A stretch of 64,000 nucleotides of DNA, taken from positions 682,001-746,000 of the forward strand of contig JAGVRJ010000001.1 in assembly GCA_019059635.1 (NCBI GenBank), written 5' to 3'. Shown one piece after another: positions 60,618-64,000 of the stretch; the stretch's first letter is position 1, and every line of letters starts with the position of its first letter. Made by a program: the position numbers and the translations under genes. The notes below the pieces were generated by a model that saw only the letters and a program-made list of their open reading frames with translations, was not told the DNA's origin and searched no databases. Source of the DNA: Proales similis. Taxonomy: Eukaryota; Rotifera; Eurotatoria; Ploima; Proalidae.

Positions 60618-61664
60618 ATGATGGGCAACTTAATTTGGTCAATTTTTTTTTTGCCTCTCATATTTGTGGACGGAAGTCTCTGGCAGCTAGATTGTAAAAT
60701 GAACCGGAAAGACCGATCAATAACAGAATTGTCCTTTAATATTGAATGTAAATCTGGGAAGAAGCAATTTTTTGAATGGAATCAAGATCTTGTAGAAGTC
60801 TGCAACGAAGCATCAGACGTATTCCTAATAGTTGAAAGCCTCTATGCTGGACACACACTGAATCAAGAGAGCAGTTTTAGTCAAATTTACGATTCATTTC
60901 CTCATGAATGTCAATCAAAAATTTCAGCAATTAATTTTCAAGTATTCAAAACTAGCGGGATTGGAAACGATTTTAAGTTTTATTGGCCACACTCTGGCTA
61001 TTTTGATATGATTTTTTTATCTTCAAACATCCAAAACAGAGGGCTGCATGAACAAAAGCCAACATGCAGTAACCAATCAACATCAAACGGAGCCGAGCTT
61101 GATTTCGAACATTCAAATGAGTACAGTCTGAGCTTTTACGAAGGATGCATCTACCATGAGGACACGTGCGATTATATTTTCAAGAATGCAAAAATTACGC
61201 AGCTCACAGTAAAAGATTTGGCCAAGTCTGTTGTGAAATACAACATGATCGGCTTCATAGAGAGCCAAGATCCTGAAGAGCTGAATTCCTTCATAGGAAG
61301 TTTGAATCTAGACGGATATGGACTTGAAATTTCATCAAAGACCATTCTGAAATCGATATTTAGCCAAACCTCAACCCTAACGCTCATTGGCTGGGTTCGT
61401 TCGTTCGAAGCGGACTGTCTTATTGGGCTTGGTTTGCTTACCATACGGACAAATATCATCAAGACCAATTTCTTTTGGCATAATAATCCCAACTGGCTCG
61501 ACTTCGCTAACCGCCGACCAGCTAATGGAACTTTAAGTATTCAGATGGACCTCGTTGCGACAGCTGCTTCTTTCGAAGGCTTTTACGGAAGCAACTACTT
61601 ATCTGATTTGGACGAAAAAGATTACATGCTGAGAGATGAGAACTTTTGTGTTCCGTTGATGTGA
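60618..61664 (+). CDS. Ectodomain half of an orphan 7TM receptor, truncated
   Basis: An intronless frame of 348 codons starts with a signal peptide (MMGNLIWSIFFLPLIFVDG) and continues with a cysteine-containing extracellular region. It includes YEGCIYHEDTCDYIFKNAKI and the repeat-like ITQLTVKDLAKSVVKYNMIG. It reaches the segment LTLIGWVRSFEADCLIGLG...LRDENFC, which also occurs on the opposite strand at 63142-63414. Two bases into the divergent flank it reads VPLM and stops, so no transmembrane domain is encoded. The 7TM half lies on the minus strand downstream. The layout resembles large orphan receptor families with LRR-like ectodomains in rotifers, as I remember them. Alone the product would be a secreted ectodomain. 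Confidence 0.7.
   Translation: MMGNLIWSIFFLPLIFVDGSLWQLDCKMNRKDRSITELSFNIECKSGKKQFFEWNQDLVEVCNEASDVFLIVESLYAGHTLNQESSFSQIYDSFPHECQSKISAINFQVFKTSGIGNDFKFYWPHSGYFDMIFLSSNIQNRGLHEQKPTCSNQSTSNGAELDFEHSNEYSLSFYEGCIYHEDTCDYIFKNAKITQLTVKDLAKSVVKYNMIGFIESQDPEELNSFIGSLNLDGYGLEISSKTILKSIFSQTSTLTLIGWVRSFEADCLIGLGLLTIRTNIIKTNFFWHNNPNWLDFANRRPANGTLSIQMDLVATAASFEGFYGSNYLSDLDEKDYMLRDENFCVPLM
61376..61648 (+). repeat. 273-bp inverted repeat, left arm
   Basis: Read against the reverse complement of 63142-63414, this arm appears identical at every base I compared. It encodes the end of the receptor ectodomain. The arms are separated by about 1.49 kb. Confidence 0.92.
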
Positions 61665-61720
61665 AATTTATTTCTCCCCAATTCCATAAAAAATGTTTGG
61701 GGAGAAATAAATTTCACATC
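61658..61720. repeat. 23-bp perfect hairpin plus rearranged 34- and 40-bp copies at the inversion junction
   Basis: GATGTGAAATTTATTTCTCC and three more bases (61658-61680) is the exact reverse complement of 61698-61720, with a 17-base loop. The left stem and loop (61658-61691) is a direct copy of 63430-63463. The right stem extended to 61737 is an inverted copy of 63413-63452, which directly adjoins the other repeat arm. The junction is thus a composite of fragments from the far side. Confidence 0.88.
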
Positions 61721-61852
61721 CCAAACATTTGAAAACCAATGAAAGTCAAGTAGAGAATTGACTCCAATAAAATCAAAAATTAGAATAGGGTAACAATGAG
61801 ATGGCAAAGACTTGGACCACGTGAAAGCATTTTTTAAAAAATAGAAAATTGC

Positions 61853-63414
61853 CTAAGATGCTGCGATAATAGTGCTGCCAAGTGCCTTTTTGAAATTAGA
61901 GTTGAACAAAATAAGCATTATGAGATTTTCAAACATTGTTAAAGAGATAAAGCCTTCATGTTGTTGAAATGTTGAACATAATAGTACACATTGAATGAAG
62001 GCTATCGAAAGAAAGTAAGCAAGATTTAAATGTCTCATTGTTTAGCTCGTACATAACCATTCCGATCGATGTTAGTATTTCAGGCGATCTGAAAATGAAA
62101 GTGAAAATGCCATTCAAAATGATGATTTTGGTTATTTTTGACTCGGCTGCCTCCTTTCGGCATTTTTTCTTGCTTCTTTGTCTGAGGAAGAGTAAAAGAC
62201 GCCAATCGATTGAAATGTTTATGAGATTGGGAATCACATTTACCAATAGCATATTAAGGAAATTGATGAGTTTCAAAAACCAAGAGGCTTCGAAAGGCGC
62301 TGTATTGCTTCCTACAAGACGATAGTAAATACCCTCTTCTAGAGCATTTAAAGTTAATCGCCCATTTACCCAAAGTTTGATCAGACTTATTATTAAACAA
62401 CCTATCAGAGTGATACCAAGCACTCTCTTTGGCTTCCATTTTCTCAACCGTTCCAACTTTTCAAGATTGGCTCCGTATCGATAGAGCACAAACATACAAT
62501 TTGTTACGTTGCTCATCAGACGCATCGCGTTGCTCAAGTAGCTCTCCACGAAAAGATAGTAATATTGAGAGAAGCGAGTGAAATAGAAGGGCGTGCAGTA
62601 GACACCGTTGTATTCAATACAACTAGTAATGGGTCCAAAAGCGAATAGGATCGATAGAATGAGATTAAATACTGAGTTGAGAATGACATAGTCCCACATG
62701 CGGCGGTTCTTGTCGGCCAGCTTGCCCTTGCGGTATTGAGGAGAGCGTTTGATTGATCTGAAAGTCAAAATGACGAGAAGATTGGCCACAAAAGCCAACA
62801 CGTTAATTACAGGACCGAAGATGACTGAAAATAGGTATTCAACATATTTGGTGCTCAGAACCATACTGTAGATGGGCGGATCACCATAGGGTTTGATCTC
62901 ATCGAATTCACAGTTGGTTGCCATCTGTGAAAAGTTGCATGTCTTCTGCATCTCATTTCTTCGTCGGGAGCATTCGTCTTCGATATCATTGGGGTCGCCA
63001 TATTCAAAACTTTCTGATCGTTCGTATAAGTTCTCTAGCATCCAAAAGAGCATACAATCACAACTCTTGGACGCTTTTTCCTCCAAGCCAGATTTCTTGA
63101 ACTTGACATTCAAGCCCCTGGCATGTAGTTGATAGAATAAGCAAAAGTTCTCATCTCTCAGCATGTAATCTTTTTCGTCCAAATCAGATAAGTAGTTGCT
63201 TCCGTAAAAGCCTTCGAAAGAAGCAGCTGTCGCAACGAGGTCCATCTGAATACTTAAAGTTCCATTAGCTGGTCGGCGGTTAGCGAAGTCGAGCCAGTTG
63301 GGATTATTATGCCAAAAGAAATTGGTCTTGATGATATTTGTCCGTATGGTAAGCAAACCAAGCCCAATAAGACAGTCCGCTTCGAACGAACGAACCCAGC
63401 CAATGAGCGTTAGG
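61853..63414 (-). CDS. 7TM half of the orphan receptor on the opposite strand
   Basis: One frame runs from at least 63414 to a stop at 61956. It begins with the shared segment (right repeat arm), continues through a juxtamembrane Cys-containing region, and then has six clear hydrophobic helices. These include VINVLAFVANLLVILTF, VILNSVFNLILSILFAF, ITLIGCLIISLIKLW and ILNGIFTFIFRSPEIL. TM7 and helix 8 (FISLTMFENLIMLILFNSNFKKALG) lie in another frame down to 61853, so a very short intron of about 34 bp or a frameshift separates them. No start codon or signal peptide is present in this orientation. The ligand and G protein are unknown. Helices TM1-TM6 are intact, so decay, if any, is recent. Confidence 0.7.
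63142..63414 (-). repeat. 273-bp inverted repeat, right arm
   Basis: Reverse complement of 61376-61648. Homology stops abruptly at both ends, at a CTTTTG/CAAAAG boundary and at CCTAACG/CGTTAGG. Immediately outside lies the 40-bp block that reappears at 61698-61737. Confidence 0.92.
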
Positions 63415-64000
63415 TTTTCAAATGTTTGGGATGTGAAATTTATTTCTCCCCAATTCCATAAAATATGTAAGTTGCCGTGTGAAGTTTTCGAGAGAAAAGA
63501 TTTTTATTTATCTTTTTTGAAGAATCAGCTGTTAATATTTATTAAACTTTTCATCAAAAATTCTGATCGCTTTAATTTTTTATGAGGCAATTTTTTGGTT
63601 ATTTTCGGCTTGAGTTTTGTGGCTTTCAGAAAACACGTCTTAAATTTTCAATAATTGGATAAAGCAAGGATAGCGTTTAAATTTGCTTTTTAGAAGCAAT
63701 TAGCCCATGGTAGTAAAAGCATCAAAATCCAGAATCGTTAAGAATGATCTGAACCTCCTAAAACAAAAAGGAATGATTTTCTCTTCCATTTGAAGAATAA
63801 ATCAAACTGATCGTTTAGCGTTTTGAATGATGTCAATTTGATTGAGATATATCAAGTACCAAAATTAGCCTATCTACAGACTGGGGGCTTCTTGTTAGGC
63901 GGATTCCATTTAATATTTCGCAAGACTTCTTTTTTAGGCAGGATATGTACTGTTTCAAGTTTCTAGATCACCTGTTGGACATTTCTACCAAGCAAGCTTC
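63415..64000. other. Right-end sequence without a recognised gene
   Basis: 586 bp. The first 50 bases share the rearranged junction block and remain open in the frame of the minus-strand receptor. The rest is AT-rich with no recognised gene, so the minus-strand receptor has no identifiable 5' exon here. Confidence 0.55.

Overview
The window is nuclear DNA from a compact animal genome. Nearly every gene is split by very short GT-AG introns (mostly about 45-75 bp), and both strands are densely coded. The products are animal-specific: Shaker-type K+ channel, troponin I, CLN3, cathepsin L, CENP-C, U1-70K, muscle/liver-type glycogen synthase, a Dmbx-like homeobox protein, Moonraker and TSNAXIP1. 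An orphan 7TM receptor with a long cysteine-containing ectodomain at the right end resembles receptor families I associate with rotifers, and retention of a Dmbx-type homeobox fits a spiralian. I therefore lean to a rotifer or related spiralian, with low confidence; no species can be named from the sequence alone.

Layout. 1-4.3 kb: one very long serine-rich disordered reading frame on the minus strand, open at the window edge. 7.2-10 kb: a LITAF-domain protein and two tandem WrbA-type quinone reductase genes. 10.4-13.9 kb: a TSSK-like kinase and, convergent with it, a Shaker K+ channel. 18.4-20.2 kb: U1-70K. 23.4-29.5 kb: glycogen synthase on the minus strand, whose 3.5-kb first intron contains a complete plus-strand gene for a 742-residue disordered protein. 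30.1-37.6 kb: five minus-strand genes head to tail (EEF1AKMT2, DIMT1, MECR, CENP-C, cathepsin L), the last with a 2-nt frame break in the propeptide. 38.7-45.1 kb, plus strand: troponin I, an unrecognised six-exon gene, phytanoyl-CoA hydroxylase and a half-length TTC17. 45.2-53.6 kb: a Moonraker/KIAA0753-like gene, CLN3 sharing a 308-bp divergent promoter with it, TSNAXIP1 and a single-pass membrane protein. 54.2-60 kb: a candidate unassembled gene, an N-anchored NAPE-PLD, YPEL5, a small membrane protein and the Dmbx-like homeobox gene.

The most unusual structure is at 60.6-63.5 kb. The ectodomain half of an orphan GPCR lies on the plus strand and its 7TM half on the minus strand. The two are flanked by apparently identical 273-bp inverted repeats that encode the same receptor segment. 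Inverting the DNA between the arms would join the halves into one reading frame, so this is either a natural inversion or switch, a recent break, or an assembly artefact.

Functionally this is mostly housekeeping plus cilia/sperm genes (TSSK, Moonraker, TSNAXIP1, TTC17) and muscle/neuron genes (troponin I, Shaker). Exon joins were made by reading splice sites and checking reading phase against remembered family sequences. No alignment or transcript data were available.
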